45,635 nt of DNA from Lachnospiraceae bacterium (GTDB lineage Bacteria; Bacillota; Clostridia; Lachnospirales; Lachnospiraceae), in the NCBI GenBank assembly GCA_021203205.1, contig JAJQBQ010000019.1, positions 1 to 45,635 of the forward strand, read 5' to 3'. A model generated the notes under the pieces. It worked only from the letters and a program-made list of their open reading frames with translations, was not told the origin of the DNA and did not search any database. The translations under genes were made by a program, and so were the position numbers. Numbering within the stretch: position 1 is the stretch's first letter; each line of letters starts with the position of its first letter. Below are positions 15,620 through 25,011 of the stretch, piece by piece.

Positions 15620-17104
15620 TTACTGTTCCTTACCTTCGCGGCGCAGGCGCAGGGTCTCAGCGTTCGCATCAACAACCTTCTTCTTCATCGGATAGATAAT
15701 CAGGAACACGCCTGCAATCGCAAAACCGATAGCCGGAACCAGTGTAGTAGCATTGAAAATACCGCTTAAAATCGAGTCTGCGCTGCTCTGTGCAGCCGCC
15801 ACTTCTTCCGCCGAGAGCGAGGTGTCAGCAATCTGCTCCAGATACCCTGCCAGTTTGCCATAGGAAATGACACTTAAGATTGCACCGGATACAAGAGAGG
15901 ATGCAGCCTGACCGAGTTTTCTTGCAAAGGAATATACGCCGTAATATTTGCCGTCATCGCGCTTGCCGGTCTTTACTTCGGCATTGTCGATTACATCGAT
16001 AATCATTGCAAAGCAGATGGAGGAAAAGGTTCCCAGCGCAGCATATGCGAGGACATTGACAACCACAAAAACCCACACATTCGACGGGTGCAGGATAAAG
16101 CCAAGCAGATAGAATGCCGCACCGCCAAACATGGAAAAGATGCCAAGTTCTCTCTTGCCGAAGATCTGAACCAGCTTCGGCGCAATTACAGCCATGCCGA
16201 TCATGGCAAGGCTGCCGATCAGAGCAGCCATGGACTGAGCCGTTGTGTTTCCATAATACTTCGGATAAATGTAATTTGCCATTGCCTGCATGGTCAGCTG
16301 AGTCAGGAGCATGAAGATCGTTCCTACGATCAGGATGATAAGCGCCTTGTCCGTGAGAAGCGTCATCACAATGCCCTTCTCGTTCGGATCTCTCTGCTCT
16401 TTTGGCTCTTTCTTCTTCGGCGGAAGATAAACACGGTCTACCGAACCAAAAATACAAATCAAATAACAGCCCAAAGCCAGCAGTGCGCAGATCCCTGCGA
16501 AAGCCATCATTCTGCCGTTGGAAAGGACGGTATTGCCCGCCTCATCTTCTACATATACAACCAGCGGGCCCACAGTGCCGAGGATCAGACCGGCAATCGT
16601 CGCACCGATCGAACGGAACGAGGAAAGCTGTGTTCTCTGATCCGGGTTGTCCGTGATGGCGGATGCCATGGAACCGTAAGGAATATTCACACACGTGTAG
16701 AAAACACTGCCCCAGAGAAGGTAGGTGACAAACATCCAGATCAGGCGTACCGCCAGCGGTGCGCTGGCAACCATGCCGCCGCCGAATACCATAAAGCCGA
16801 AGAATACGACCGGTATGCAGCCGCGCAGCATCCAGATACGGAATTTGCCGAACTTTGATTTGTCCGGATCGGTGGCGTCGACAATCGTGCCCATGCCGAT
16901 GTCGGTAAATGCGTCAAGGATACGGGCAGCCGCCATCAGACCGCCGACGATTGCTCCGTCTACCTTCATGACGTCGGTATAAAATACCAGCATGAAGGAA
17001 GATATCATAATAAAGGTAAAGTCGTTTGCAACATCGCCAAACGCGTAGCAGATTTTATCGCGCATGCCGAATTTACGTGTGCTTAAATTGTGTGTATTAG
17101 CCAT
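15620..17104 (-). CDS. GPH-family MFS sugar/glucuronide symporter
   Basis: Inner-membrane cation symporter of 494 residues with 12 expected segments. The N-terminus STRKFGMRDKICYAFGDVANDF and the DIGMGTIVDATD loop are typical of the glycoside-pentoside-hexuronide family (relatives carry glucuronides, melibiose or xylosides). It is a paralogue of the frameshifted gene at 3969-5376 and may be the working copy. The start at 17104 is preceded by GGGGGACACTACAT; the open frame reaches 17242 but that part reads like untranslated leader. A perfect hairpin (17131-17157) lies just before the ribosome binding site. It follows the GH2 gene, fitting import of the substrate that GH2 cleaves. Confidence 0.92.
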   Translation of the reverse strand: MANTHNLSTRKFGMRDKICYAFGDVANDFTFIMISSFMLVFYTDVMKVDGAIVGGLMAAARILDAFTDIGMGTIVDATDPDKSKFGKFRIWMLRGCIPVVFFGFMVFGGGMVASAPLAVRLIWMFVTYLLWGSVFYTCVNIPYGSMASAITDNPDQRTQLSSFRSIGATIAGLILGTVGPLVVYVEDEAGNTVLSNGRMMAFAGICALLALGCYLICIFGSVDRVYLPPKKKEPKEQRDPNEKGIVMTLLTDKALIILIVGTIFMLLTQLTMQAMANYIYPKYYGNTTAQSMAALIGSLAMIGMAVIAPKLVQIFGKRELGIFSMFGGAAFYLLGFILHPSNVWVFVVVNVLAYAALGTFSSICFAMIIDVIDNAEVKTGKRDDGKYYGVYSFARKLGQAASSLVSGAILSVISYGKLAGYLEQIADTSLSAEEVAAAQSSADSILSGIFNATTLVPAIGFAIAGVFLIIYPMKKKVVDANAETLRLRREGKEQ

Positions 17105-17130
17105 ATGTAGTGTCCCCCGTGTTTCAGATA

Positions 17131-17157
17131 CCGGATATCGGCTTGTCCGATATCCGG
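17131..17157 (-). other. Perfect hairpin upstream of symporter ribosome binding site
   Basis: CCGGATATCGG and CCGATATCCGG form an 11-bp stem with a 5-nt loop. On the minus strand it has no T-tract and ends 27 bp before the symporter ATG; on the plus strand it is followed by T-rich sequence. It may affect translation or protect the downstream mRNA after processing. Confidence 0.5.
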
Positions 17158-17351
17158 AGTCATTTCTTTTTTTGTTGATTTTTAAAGTTTCTCTCCTCTG
17201 TCTTCTTATTTGCTTTATTTTCACCACAGCATTCTCATTCATTCAACACCATGTACTTTCACCGCATGAAAATAACACTGAAATAATTCGACAGTATAAA
17301 CAGTATGTCCCGTTCCGGCAAATGCATTCTTATATGCCATACACGCAGACT

Positions 17352-19646
17352 TTACTCCACCACATCGATCTTTATCAGCTTTGCGTTCAGGCTCTCCCCG
17401 AATCCTGCGGGCAGCGATGAGCCTGCCAGTTTCAGCATGTCCTCCATTTTCATGGATGCCATCATGTTCCACATGCCCTCGCCGGGAACCAGGTCCATGT
17501 TCATGGCCAGCTTAAATGCCTCGGAAACCACCTTTAAGGCTTCTTTGCTCTTTGCCATCTCAGCGATAGAATACCGGATGCTGTATTTACCCTCCGGGAA
17601 CTCCATCGGTGCGGCAAGGTCGAGGTCGCCTGCCAGTTCAAACCAGTTCTTCACGCCCTCATTGCGCGTCTTCACCTCAGGAAGCACATAAATCTCCGGC
17701 TCCGTTTCCACCTTTTCGAGCGTGATCGTATCCTTTACAACCGTATTCTTCTCTTCATCCGTGGCCACCGCCAGCACCAGGTTCATGCCCTCCGCAAGCT
17801 TCACGTCCTCGAAGACGAACACTTTCTTCGCCTCCAGCTCATCGAACAGCTCGCCGTTTAAGTACAGCGCCACCTTCGGCTGGTTGGAGTACACGCGGAT
17901 CTCGGTGCTCTCGCCGGCTCTCTGGGCGTAGCGCCTGCCGCACAGGTGCACCATCGGCTTCTTTGTCCAGTAAGCCTGATAAATATAGTAGCTATCCTTC
18001 TTTGTCTTCCGATCCATGGTCATGAGGCCCTTGTTGTTCCTGCCTGCCACGCCGCCCTCGTTGCGGGCTGCGCAGCCGAAGTCGAACATGTTCCAGACAT
18101 GGCTCGACCAGATCCAGGGGCGCTCGTCCAGCATCTTCGCGAGGCATTCATGATACAGCGCCTGATATTCCTCGCTGTAATCCTTGCAGGCCGGGTTCGG
18201 GCCGTGGTAAGTGATAATGCCCTCGCAGCCGTACTCGGAAAGCCCCAGGCAGATGTCCGGGTGTACCTTGTGGAAGTGATCCATCCAGGGGCCGTTGTCC
18301 TTCATGTCGCCGCCGTACCACCCGAAGTAATGGTTATAGCTCTCGATATCGGTGATGCCGTGCATCGGGCTGTCGATCGGCGTCATTGTCACATGGGCGA
18401 TGGTCGTAAGTCTGGTCGGATCGAGCTGATGAACCAGGTCATTCAGTTCCACGTGGTTTTCCACCAGCTTGTCGGAAATGCCGCCGATGAGGATCTCATT
18501 CGACACACCCCAGAACATGATGGACGGATGGTTGTAATTCTGAATGATGAGTTCTTTCATCTGGCTGATGCAGTTCTGATGTGCGGCCGGATCTTTGTTA
18601 AATACGCTGATGAACGGGATCTCCGCCCACACCGCGAAGCCCAGCTCATCGCAGGCATCGTAGAAATCCTGGCTGTGCTGATAGTGGGCCAGGCGGATGG
18701 TGTTCGCGCCCAGTTCTTTGATCAGCTCTGCGTCGTGGCGATGGTCTTCCTTCGTCAGAGCGTTGCCCTTGTAAAGCATGTCCTGATGACGGCTCACGCC
18801 GCGCAGCGGAGTCTTCACGCCGTTCATAATGAAGCCCTTTGACGGATCGCAGGAGAATTCCCGCACACCCACCCGGGCGAACACTTCATCGTACGCCTCG
18901 TTTCGGCGCTGCAGGGTCGCAGTCACTGTATAGAGGTAAGGATCGTCAAGCTGCCAGAGCTTCGCGTCCGGCACCATCAGTGTCACCTTCGTGCTGTCTG
19001 CCGGGCGAACCGCGGAGGCCACTTCCTTCCCGCAGGCCGCCTTCACGGAATACATCACCGTGAAGTTCGGATCCGGGTTTGTCACCCAGGTCTCCACCTC
19101 GAACTTCGCGCCGCCGCACTTTTTGCAGGGCTTCGGCGTGACCTTAATTCCGGGGCCGCCGTAATAATCCAGGTCAAAATGGGCCTCCGGCACTGAGATC
19201 AGGTTCACGCCCCTGTACAGGCCGCCGTAAAAGGTGAAATCCGCAGACTGCGGATAAACGCTGTCCTTTAACTCATTGCTGCAGGCCACTGCCAGCAGGT
19301 TCTCACCGTCCTCTTTGCAGAGATCCGTGACATCCGCCCGGAAGGTCGAGTAGCCGCCCTCGTGGTAGGTCACCTCGGTGCCGTTTACGTACACCGTCGC
19401 CTGCTGCCCGGCCGCCAGGATCTCCACGTACACGCGCCCGCCTGCAAGCGGCTGCTTCGGGGTCTCAAAACTCTTCGCATACCAATAACGGCCACGATCA
19501 TAACTTCCGTTTCCATCGTGCCCGTCCACTGCGTTCCAGGTATGCGGCAGGCAAACCGTCTCCCAATCTGCCGGGAATTCCACAGGCAGGCCCACGTCCT
19601 GCTGAACGAATTTCCAGTCGCAGTTGAGATTGATGATTTTTCTCAT
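17352..19646 (-). CDS. Glycoside hydrolase family 2 (beta-glucuronidase/beta-galactosidase)
   Basis: Retaining glycosidase of 764 residues: sugar-binding domain (about 1-155), immunoglobulin-like domain (160-265), TIM barrel (about 275-600) and a C-terminal extension of about 150 residues. The acid/base is Glu384 in WGVSNE and the nucleophile Glu471 in LGLSEYG. GRNNKGLMTMDRKTKKD includes an Asn-x-Lys motif that in beta-glucuronidases contacts the carboxylate, but similar GH2 beta-galactosidases have a related motif, so substrate is not fixed by it. The uxaC-uxuB-uxuA-eda neighbourhood favours beta-glucuronidase. No signal peptide, so it acts inside the cell. The ATG at 19646 follows GGAGGAGGTAATTT. 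It diverges from an AraC regulator. Confidence 0.88.
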   Translation of the reverse strand: MRKIINLNCDWKFVQQDVGLPVEFPADWETVCLPHTWNAVDGHDGNGSYDRGRYWYAKSFETPKQPLAGGRVYVEILAAGQQATVYVNGTEVTYHEGGYSTFRADVTDLCKEDGENLLAVACSNELKDSVYPQSADFTFYGGLYRGVNLISVPEAHFDLDYYGGPGIKVTPKPCKKCGGAKFEVETWVTNPDPNFTVMYSVKAACGKEVASAVRPADSTKVTLMVPDAKLWQLDDPYLYTVTATLQRRNEAYDEVFARVGVREFSCDPSKGFIMNGVKTPLRGVSRHQDMLYKGNALTKEDHRHDAELIKELGANTIRLAHYQHSQDFYDACDELGFAVWAEIPFISVFNKDPAAHQNCISQMKELIIQNYNHPSIMFWGVSNEILIGGISDKLVENHVELNDLVHQLDPTRLTTIAHVTMTPIDSPMHGITDIESYNHYFGWYGGDMKDNGPWMDHFHKVHPDICLGLSEYGCEGIITYHGPNPACKDYSEEYQALYHECLAKMLDERPWIWSSHVWNMFDFGCAARNEGGVAGRNNKGLMTMDRKTKKDSYYIYQAYWTKKPMVHLCGRRYAQRAGESTEIRVYSNQPKVALYLNGELFDELEAKKVFVFEDVKLAEGMNLVLAVATDEEKNTVVKDTITLEKVETEPEIYVLPEVKTRNEGVKNWFELAGDLDLAAPMEFPEGKYSIRYSIAEMAKSKEALKVVSEAFKLAMNMDLVPGEGMWNMMASMKMEDMLKLAGSSLPAGFGESLNAKLIKIDVVE

Positions 19647-20016
19647 AAATTACCTCCTCCTGATATATTGTTTCGTGCAGTTTTTCTGCCACTTGTGGAA
19701 GAGTTTTGCAAAGCCTTTGTCAGATTTTTACAAAATTCGACAATAAAATGGCAGAATTTCCGTTATTTTTATCATAATCTTTTTGATGAAAATTGCCATG
19801 AACAATTTTCAGGTTTTTTGGTGTTATTTTTGGATTTTCTAAAAAGCGCGGAAAGTTTTATTGCGCTGCATATAGCAGAGAGCCGCGCAGCAGCGAGGAA
19901 TGGCACCGAACAGGTTTTTTGGTTAATTTATAGAAAAACTATATTGTGGATTTTTGTAATTCATGATAGGATGGAGAACAGACTTTTTGTAAAGCACAGG
20001 AAAACGGAGAACAAAC
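19647..20016. promoter_or_regulatory. Divergent control region between GH2 and AraC genes
   Basis: 370 bp, A+T-rich in its middle. It has half-sites TTCTGCCA (19684-19691) and TGGCAGAA (19749-19756) in inverted orientation 57 bp apart, which could bind the divergent AraC-type regulator. A plus-strand promoter is at 19944-19972. I could not find a minus-strand promoter with good spacing for GH2. Confidence 0.45.
19944..19972 (+). promoter_or_regulatory. Probable promoter of the second AraC regulator
   Basis: TTGTGG (19944-19949), 17-bp spacer, TAGGAT (19967-19972), 44 bp before the ATG at 20017. The -10 is non-ideal, as expected for a regulated promoter. Confidence 0.45.
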
Positions 20017-21261
20017 ATGAAAACACAGGATCCTGTTTTAGACTACCTTCTCGGCTTTTTAGACCAGAACCACATCTTTGCGCATATACTTCCCTTCCCT
20101 ATCGAAGATCCGGAACGTGTGCTGGACATGGGCTTAAGAAACACGCTGTTCGAGCTTACTTATTATGAAGATCTGTTCCGGAGTTCCGTGAAAACGCTTC
20201 GACCGCGCACGCTTCATTTTTTCACGGACGAATTCCAGTGTTCCTATCTGGGCATGATTTTGCCCTGCGGCGAAGAGCTGCTGCTCTGCGGCCCGGTCAT
20301 CTTCGAGCAGATTCAGGAAAGCCGTCTGAGTGAGATCGTCGCCCGCCTGCGTATCCCTGCGGAGTTTACGGGTCAGCTCAGGGATTATTATATGCATGTG
20401 CCGTTTATCAGCGTACAGTATTTCTTCTTAAGCCTCTTCACAAACCTTGCGGAGCATCTCTTCGGCAAAGAGGGTTACCAGTTCATCCACACGGATACAG
20501 GTACGCTTGAACAGTGGAAGGATTATTACGCGAACTATTTCCGCGTTCCGGATGAGCCGTTTTTAAGCATTCAGATGATCGAAGCCCGTTATGAAACCGA
20601 AAGTCGGCTGATCGAGGCGGTGGAAAGCGGAAACGAGGATCGCGCCCTGGAAGTGATGGAACAGTTTCGCATGCATTTTCTTCCTGCCCGCCTTTCCAAT
20701 GAGCTACGCGACGCGAAAGATTACACCATCACGCTGAACACTCTTCTGCGGAAGGCGTCAGAGCGGGCCGGTGTCCACCCGATTCACATCGACAATCTCA
20801 GCAACCAGAATGTGATACGAATTGAAAACGCAGCCAGCGAGGAACAGTGCCACCGTCTGCAGAGTGAGTTCATACGCTCTTATTGCCACCTGATCCAAAC
20901 CTATGTGTTTCAGAAATACTCTGCGCTGACACAAAAAGTCCTGAACTGCGTCGCCGCGAACCTGACGGAAGACTTAAGCTTAAAGGCGCTGGCGGAGCAT
21001 CTGTCTGTCAACGCCAGCTATCTTTCTACTTTATTTAAAAAAGAGATGGGCGTTTCCCTCACAGAATTTGTGAACCGCGCCCGCATCCGGCATGCGAAAA
21101 CACTGCTGCAGGAGACGGACCGCCCGATCAAGGAGATTGCCGAGCAGTGCGGCATCCCTGATATCTCCTATTTTGGGCATCTGTTTAAGCGCATCACTGG
21201 TACAAGCCCGAAGGCGTACCGGGAAGAGATGATTCTGGCGACTGCGGAATTAAAGCTATAA
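20017..21261 (+). CDS. AraC family transcriptional regulator
   Basis: Transcription factor of 414 residues. The last ~100 residues contain the AraC helix-turn-helix pair: LSLKALAEHLSVNASYLSTL and RPIKEIAEQCGIPDISYFGH, ending ITGTSPKAYREE. The ~300-residue N-terminal part is long for the family and probably senses a ligand; it has no membrane segment. The ATG at 20017 follows CGGAGAACAAAC. It is transcribed away from the GH2 gene and is the likely regulator of the GH2-to-eda cluster. The conserved-loop hairpin copy 2 begins 35 bp after its stop. Confidence 0.92.
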   Translation: MKTQDPVLDYLLGFLDQNHIFAHILPFPIEDPERVLDMGLRNTLFELTYYEDLFRSSVKTLRPRTLHFFTDEFQCSYLGMILPCGEELLLCGPVIFEQIQESRLSEIVARLRIPAEFTGQLRDYYMHVPFISVQYFFLSLFTNLAEHLFGKEGYQFIHTDTGTLEQWKDYYANYFRVPDEPFLSIQMIEARYETESRLIEAVESGNEDRALEVMEQFRMHFLPARLSNELRDAKDYTITLNTLLRKASERAGVHPIHIDNLSNQNVIRIENAASEEQCHRLQSEFIRSYCHLIQTYVFQKYSALTQKVLNCVAANLTEDLSLKALAEHLSVNASYLSTLFKKEMGVSLTEFVNRARIRHAKTLLQETDRPIKEIAEQCGIPDISYFGHLFKRITGTSPKAYREEMILATAELKL

Positions 21262-21295
21262 AAATCAGAAATCCATGCGTTCTCTGAAAGAAGGA

Positions 21296-21377
21296 GAAAA
21301 CCTCGAGGAAGGAGCAGGAGATAATTTATAAGGAGGGAATTCCACTGACCGACGTTAAATTATTTCCTGCTCCTTCC
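21296..21377 (+). repeat. Conserved-loop hairpin element, copy 2
   Basis: Box GAAAACCTCGA (21296-21306), 22-nt arm (21307-21328), 27-nt loop identical to copy 1 (21329-21355), complementary 22-nt arm (21356-21377) with a single G-U pair. Compared with copy 1, ten arm positions differ and nine are compensated on the opposite arm. Both copies continue with GGG right after the second arm. It lies between the AraC stop and the convergent spoIVA end, pointing the same way as AraC. Confidence 0.9.
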
Positions 21378-21386
21378 GGGACTTTT

Positions 21387-22868
21387 CTACAGTATAATGC
21401 ATATCACTCCCCGATTACAATCATTCGTGATCTTTTCCAGCGTCCCTTTCATCCGCTCTCTGGTCTCCTCGGAAAGTTTTTCCAGCTTCGCGGCGATGCC
21501 GTCGTCCACGATCTGTCCGATGGACTTCCCGAAGATGTTCGCGCTCCAGATGCCGTCCGGCGATTCGCTGCCGCTGGCTTTTATAAACTCCACCAGGTCG
21601 TTCGCCTGCTCCTCGGTTCCCACGATGGGGGCGATCTCGGTGACGATGTCGGTTTTGATCATGTGGATGCCCGGCGCGCTTGCACGAATTTTCACGCCGT
21701 ATTTGTTTCCGGCGCGCATCACCTCCGGCTCGCCCAGAGTGATCTGTTCCCGCTCCGGCGTGACGACGCCGTAGCCTTTCTCCTCCACCTCATCGAGGGT
21801 GTTCGCAACCGCGCTGTAGCGCGCCCGCATCTTCGCGTAGCTCTTTAAAAGTGCAAACATCTGGTAGTCGCAGGCGATGTCGATGCCGGTGAGTTCCGAC
21901 AGCATCCGGAAATAATGCTTCTGATCCACATCGAAGGTAAACTGCACCCTGCCGTCTGCCAGGTTTTGGCTGTCGAAGCGTATCTGCGACAGGTATCCGT
22001 TCTCGTCTTTCGGTATCTCGCGATATTTTTCCACATCCTTTATGTACCGGATGGTTTTTAAGATCTGTTTTGCCGCCGCGATCAGTGCCCGCTTCACCGG
22101 ATGATCCGTCGGAAGGATTTCCGTCCATTTCGGCATATGGTACGCGATCTCCGACACCGGGAATTCGTACAGAACCGCCGTCAATATTTTTAAGATATCC
22201 TCTTTTCGCAGCTGCATACAGTTGACAGGGAGCACCTGCACCCCATAGCGGGCGGCCAGCTCCGCGGCGTAATTCTCCGTTTCCTCCGAATAAGGCTGTC
22301 TGGAATTTAAGAGCAGGATGAAAGGCTTTCCGATGCTTTTCAGCTCTAAAACCGTGCGCTCTTCCGGCTCGCGGTAAGCCTCCCGATCAATCTCCCCGAT
22401 GCTGCCGTCCGTGGTCACGACGATGCCGATGGTGGAGTGATCGTGAATGACCTTCCGGGTGCCAATCTCCGCCGCCTTTGTGAAGGGGATCTCTTCCGGG
22501 AACCAGGGCGTTTTCACCATCCGCTCCGCCCCGTCCTCCTCGTGTCCGGCGGCTCCCTGCACCATGTACCCCACGCAGTCCACCATGCGCACCCTCATGC
22601 CCGTGCCGTCCGGCAGCGTGACGGCCGCCGCCGTCTGCGGCACAAACTTCGGTTCCGTCGTCATGATGGTCTTCCCGGCGGCAGACTGGGGAAGCTCATC
22701 TCTGGCCCGGTCTTTCTCCGGCCCGTCTTCCATGTTCGGAAGCACCAGAAGATCCATAAACCGCTTGATAAAGGTGGATTTGCCCGTGCGCACCGGGCCG
22801 CACACTCCGATGTAGATATCTCCGCCCGTGCGTCCGGCGATTTCCTGATAAATCGATATGCCTGCCAT
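21387..22868 (-). CDS. spoIVA: Stage IV sporulation protein A
   Basis: Spore coat morphogenesis ATPase of 493 residues, the usual SpoIVA length. It coats the outer forespore membrane and polymerises using ATP as the base of the coat. Signatures: N-terminal IYQEIAGRTGGDIYIGVCGP with Walker A GPVRTGKS (24-31), RVRMVDCVGYMVQGA, HDHSTIGIVVTTDGS, and the short hydrophobic C-terminus RGVICIIL that anchors to SpoVM in characterised homologues. The ATG at 22868 follows ATAAGGAGTGTGATCC. In known sporeformers the gene is sigma-E dependent; the upstream sequence has a loosely sigma-E-like box, but I would not mark it. It shows the organism can form, or descends from formers of, endospores. Confidence 0.97.
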   Translation of the reverse strand: MAGISIYQEIAGRTGGDIYIGVCGPVRTGKSTFIKRFMDLLVLPNMEDGPEKDRARDELPQSAAGKTIMTTEPKFVPQTAAAVTLPDGTGMRVRMVDCVGYMVQGAAGHEEDGAERMVKTPWFPEEIPFTKAAEIGTRKVIHDHSTIGIVVTTDGSIGEIDREAYREPEERTVLELKSIGKPFILLLNSRQPYSEETENYAAELAARYGVQVLPVNCMQLRKEDILKILTAVLYEFPVSEIAYHMPKWTEILPTDHPVKRALIAAAKQILKTIRYIKDVEKYREIPKDENGYLSQIRFDSQNLADGRVQFTFDVDQKHYFRMLSELTGIDIACDYQMFALLKSYAKMRARYSAVANTLDEVEEKGYGVVTPEREQITLGEPEVMRAGNKYGVKIRASAPGIHMIKTDIVTEIAPIVGTEEQANDLVEFIKASGSESPDGIWSANIFGKSIGQIVDDGIAAKLEKLSEETRERMKGTLEKITNDCNRGVICIIL

Positions 22869-22949
22869 AGGATCACACTCCTTATATAGACTGTTTTATA
22901 CAAAACCTGCAACATAAACTTATGCCGAAGAGAAAAAGTTTATGACAAG

Positions 22950-22977
22950 AAAAAAGAGACCGAATTACTTCGATCTC
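22950..22977 (-). terminator. Intrinsic terminator after dapB
   Basis: On the minus strand, GAGATCGAA pairs with TTCGGTCTC (9 bp, one G-U) around a 4-nt loop, followed by TTTTTT. It lies 22 bp after the dapB stop. Confidence 0.85.
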
Positions 22978-22998
22978 CTTAAAAATCTATTTTTGTTT

Positions 22999-23754
22999 TT
23001 ACCCGATCACGTCGCTCATCCCGTACATGCCGGGCTCTTTCCCTGCCAGAAACTTCGCCGCCTGCACTGCACCCTTCGCGAACACCGCCCGGGAGTAGGC
23101 CATGTGGCGGATCTCGATCACCTCGTCCGTGCCGGCGAAGATCACCTCGTGCTCACCCACAATGGTGCCGCCGCGCACCGCGCTGATGCCGATCTCCTTT
23201 TCCGGGCGCTTCTGCCTGCGGTCGCTGCGGTCAAAGCAATACTCGTAATCGCCGCCGATGGCCTCGTTCATGGCATCCGCGATGGCCAGCGCCGTGCCGC
23301 TGGGCGCATCCAGCTTCTGGCGGTGGTGCTTTTCGACGATCTCAATATCAAAGCCCGCTTCCGCGAAGACTTTTGCCGCTGCGGATGCCAGCTTTAAGAT
23401 GGTATTGATGCCCAGGGACATGTTGGCGGACTTTAAAACTGCCGTTTTCTTCGCGTCCTCCCGCATGCGGGCGGTCTGCTCCTCCGAGAGACCTGTCGTG
23501 CACAGCACGATCGGGATCGTCCGCTCCACGGCGTAATCCAGCACACCATCCACTGCCGCCGCGGTCGAGACATCGATGATCACGTCCGCGTCCACATCGC
23601 ACTCTTTGATATCGCGGAAGAACGGAATATCCTGCGGCGCATCGCCGTAAGCGTCCACACCGGCCGCAACTGCCGCATCCGCATCTTCGGCTAACAGATC
23701 GGAAATCATCTTTCCCATACGGCCGTTGCAGCCGTTAATAATTACTTTTATCAT
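22999..23754 (-). CDS. dapB: 4-hydroxy-tetrahydrodipicolinate reductase
   Basis: NAD(P)H-dependent reductase of 251 residues in the diaminopimelate/lysine pathway; the product feeds peptidoglycan, lysine and, in sporeformers, dipicolinate. Signatures: the nucleotide-binding NGCNGRMGKMI at the N-terminus, DVIIDVSTAAAVDGVLDYA, the catalytic EKHHRQKLDAPSGTA (His pair and Lys), and IRHMAYSRAVFAKGA near the end. The ATG at 23754 follows GAGGATTTTCAT. It lies downstream of dapA with a 282-bp spacer that contains a hairpin, and a terminator follows it. Confidence 0.97.
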   Translation of the reverse strand: MIKVIINGCNGRMGKMISDLLAEDADAAVAAGVDAYGDAPQDIPFFRDIKECDVDADVIIDVSTAAAVDGVLDYAVERTIPIVLCTTGLSEEQTARMREDAKKTAVLKSANMSLGINTILKLASAAAKVFAEAGFDIEIVEKHHRQKLDAPSGTALAIADAMNEAIGGDYEYCFDRSDRRQKRPEKEIGISAVRGGTIVGEHEVIFAGTDEVIEIRHMAYSRAVFAKGAVQAAKFLAGKEPGMYGMSDVIG

Positions 23755-23944
23755 ATGAAAATCCTCATTTTTTAATTATTATTTCAATCCATGTCCGATA
23801 ATTTAACGCTTCTTCACCGCTCCGCTCGAATATTGCGAAACGCCACTTCTTTATCTGTAAAATTTGTGGAATTAAAAGCTGTCTCTCTCGGCATTACTCC
23901 GGTAAACAAACAAAAAGAATTTTCTCTGCTTTCTTATTTTAATA

Positions 23945-23993
23945 ACAGGGAATCGCCGTGATATCGACTTCATAAAGTCAGACGATTCCCTGT
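23945..23993 (-). other. Hairpin in the dapA-dapB spacer
   Basis: ACAGGGAATCG (23945-23955) and CGATTCCCTGT (23983-23993) form a perfect 11-bp stem, with an inner GACTT/AAGTC hairpin. It starts 44 bp after the dapA stop. There is no strong T-tract on the minus strand, so it may be a weak terminator or mRNA stabiliser that lowers dapB relative to dapA. Confidence 0.5.
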
Positions 23994-24036
23994 ACTTTCT
24001 GGTGTATAGACTGTCTTTTCTTCTTCCTGATTATAC

Positions 24037-24921
24037 TTACAGCAGGTTCCAGGCCTTCATGGCCTGCACCAGCTGCTCCTCATGCTTTGCCTCCAGCTGC
24101 GTGAGCGGTTTACGGAGCGGACCCACTTCAAAGCCCATCAGGTTCAGCGCCGCCTTTACCGGGATCGGGTTCACCTCGCAGAAGAGTGCGTCCACGAGAT
24201 CCATGCAGCGGATCTGCAGATCGGCGGACTTCTTCACGTCGCCCTCCAGATAGCTGGCCGCGATGTCGTGGGCGAGCTTCGGAGCCACATTGGCCAGCAC
24301 GGAGATGACACCCTTGCCGCCCAGAGACATGATCGGCGTGATCATCTCATCGTTTCCGGAATAGATATCCAATCCGCCCTCGGTCAGCTGGGCGATCTTT
24401 GCCACCTGTCCGATATTTCCGCTGGCTTCCTTGATGGCAACGATATTGTCCGCGCTGCGGAATGCCTTATTCGCCGCGTAGGGCGTGATGTTGCAGCCCG
24501 TGCGGGATGCCACGCTGTACATGATGATCGGCAGGTCGGCTGCCCGGGCGATATCCACAAAATATTCCACAAGACCGTCCTGGGTACACTTGTTATAGTA
24601 AGGAGTGACGCAGAGCAGACCGTCCGCCCCCGCTTTTACAGACTCTTTTGAGAGGTTGATGGCCTCTCTCGTGCAGTTGGAGCCCGTCCCCGCGATCACC
24701 GGAACCCGGTGCGCCACCTTTTCCACGGTGTAACGGATGCACTCGATATGCTCCTCGTCGGTCAGCGTGGATGCTTCCCCTGTCGTTCCGCAGATAATAA
24801 TGCTGTCCGTCCCGCCCGCGATCTGAAAATCGATCAGTTCGCCGAGCTTGTCAAAATTTACTCTTCCATCTTCATACATCGGCGTCACAATCGCGACACC
24901 GGAGCCGGTAAAAATAGACAT
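24037..24921 (-). CDS. dapA: 4-hydroxy-tetrahydrodipicolinate synthase
   Basis: Class I aldolase of 294 residues that condenses pyruvate and aspartate semialdehyde, the first committed step to lysine and diaminopimelate. Signatures: FTGSGVAIVTPMYEDGRVNF at the N-terminus, CGTTGEASTLTDEEH, LLCVTPYYNKCTQDGL with the catalytic Tyr, MYSVASRTGCNI, and the Schiff-base lysine in IVAIKEASGN. The ATG at 24921 follows TTAAGGAGGTACTTCAA. The ~360-nt leader carries a lysine riboswitch, so expression should fall when lysine is plentiful. Confidence 0.97.
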   Translation of the reverse strand: MSIFTGSGVAIVTPMYEDGRVNFDKLGELIDFQIAGGTDSIIICGTTGEASTLTDEEHIECIRYTVEKVAHRVPVIAGTGSNCTREAINLSKESVKAGADGLLCVTPYYNKCTQDGLVEYFVDIARAADLPIIMYSVASRTGCNITPYAANKAFRSADNIVAIKEASGNIGQVAKIAQLTEGGLDIYSGNDEMITPIMSLGGKGVISVLANVAPKLAHDIAASYLEGDVKKSADLQIRCMDLVDALFCEVNPIPVKAALNLMGFEVGPLRKPLTQLEAKHEEQLVQAMKAWNLL

Positions 24922-24969
24922 TTGAAGTACCTCCTTAACTTCTCCTCGGGTTTATTCGTACGTGTGAAA

Positions 24970-24991
24970 GGCCTGTGCATACACACAGGCC
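24970..24991 (-). terminator. Expression-platform hairpin of the lysine riboswitch
   Basis: GGCCTGTG and CACAGGCC form an 8-bp GC-rich stem between the aptamer and the dapA ribosome binding site. On the minus strand only CTTTC follows, a short T-tract, so it may be a weak transcription terminator or a platform acting in another way. Confidence 0.5.
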
Positions 24992-25011
24992 CTGCTTTTC
25001 CCCTTTAAAAA

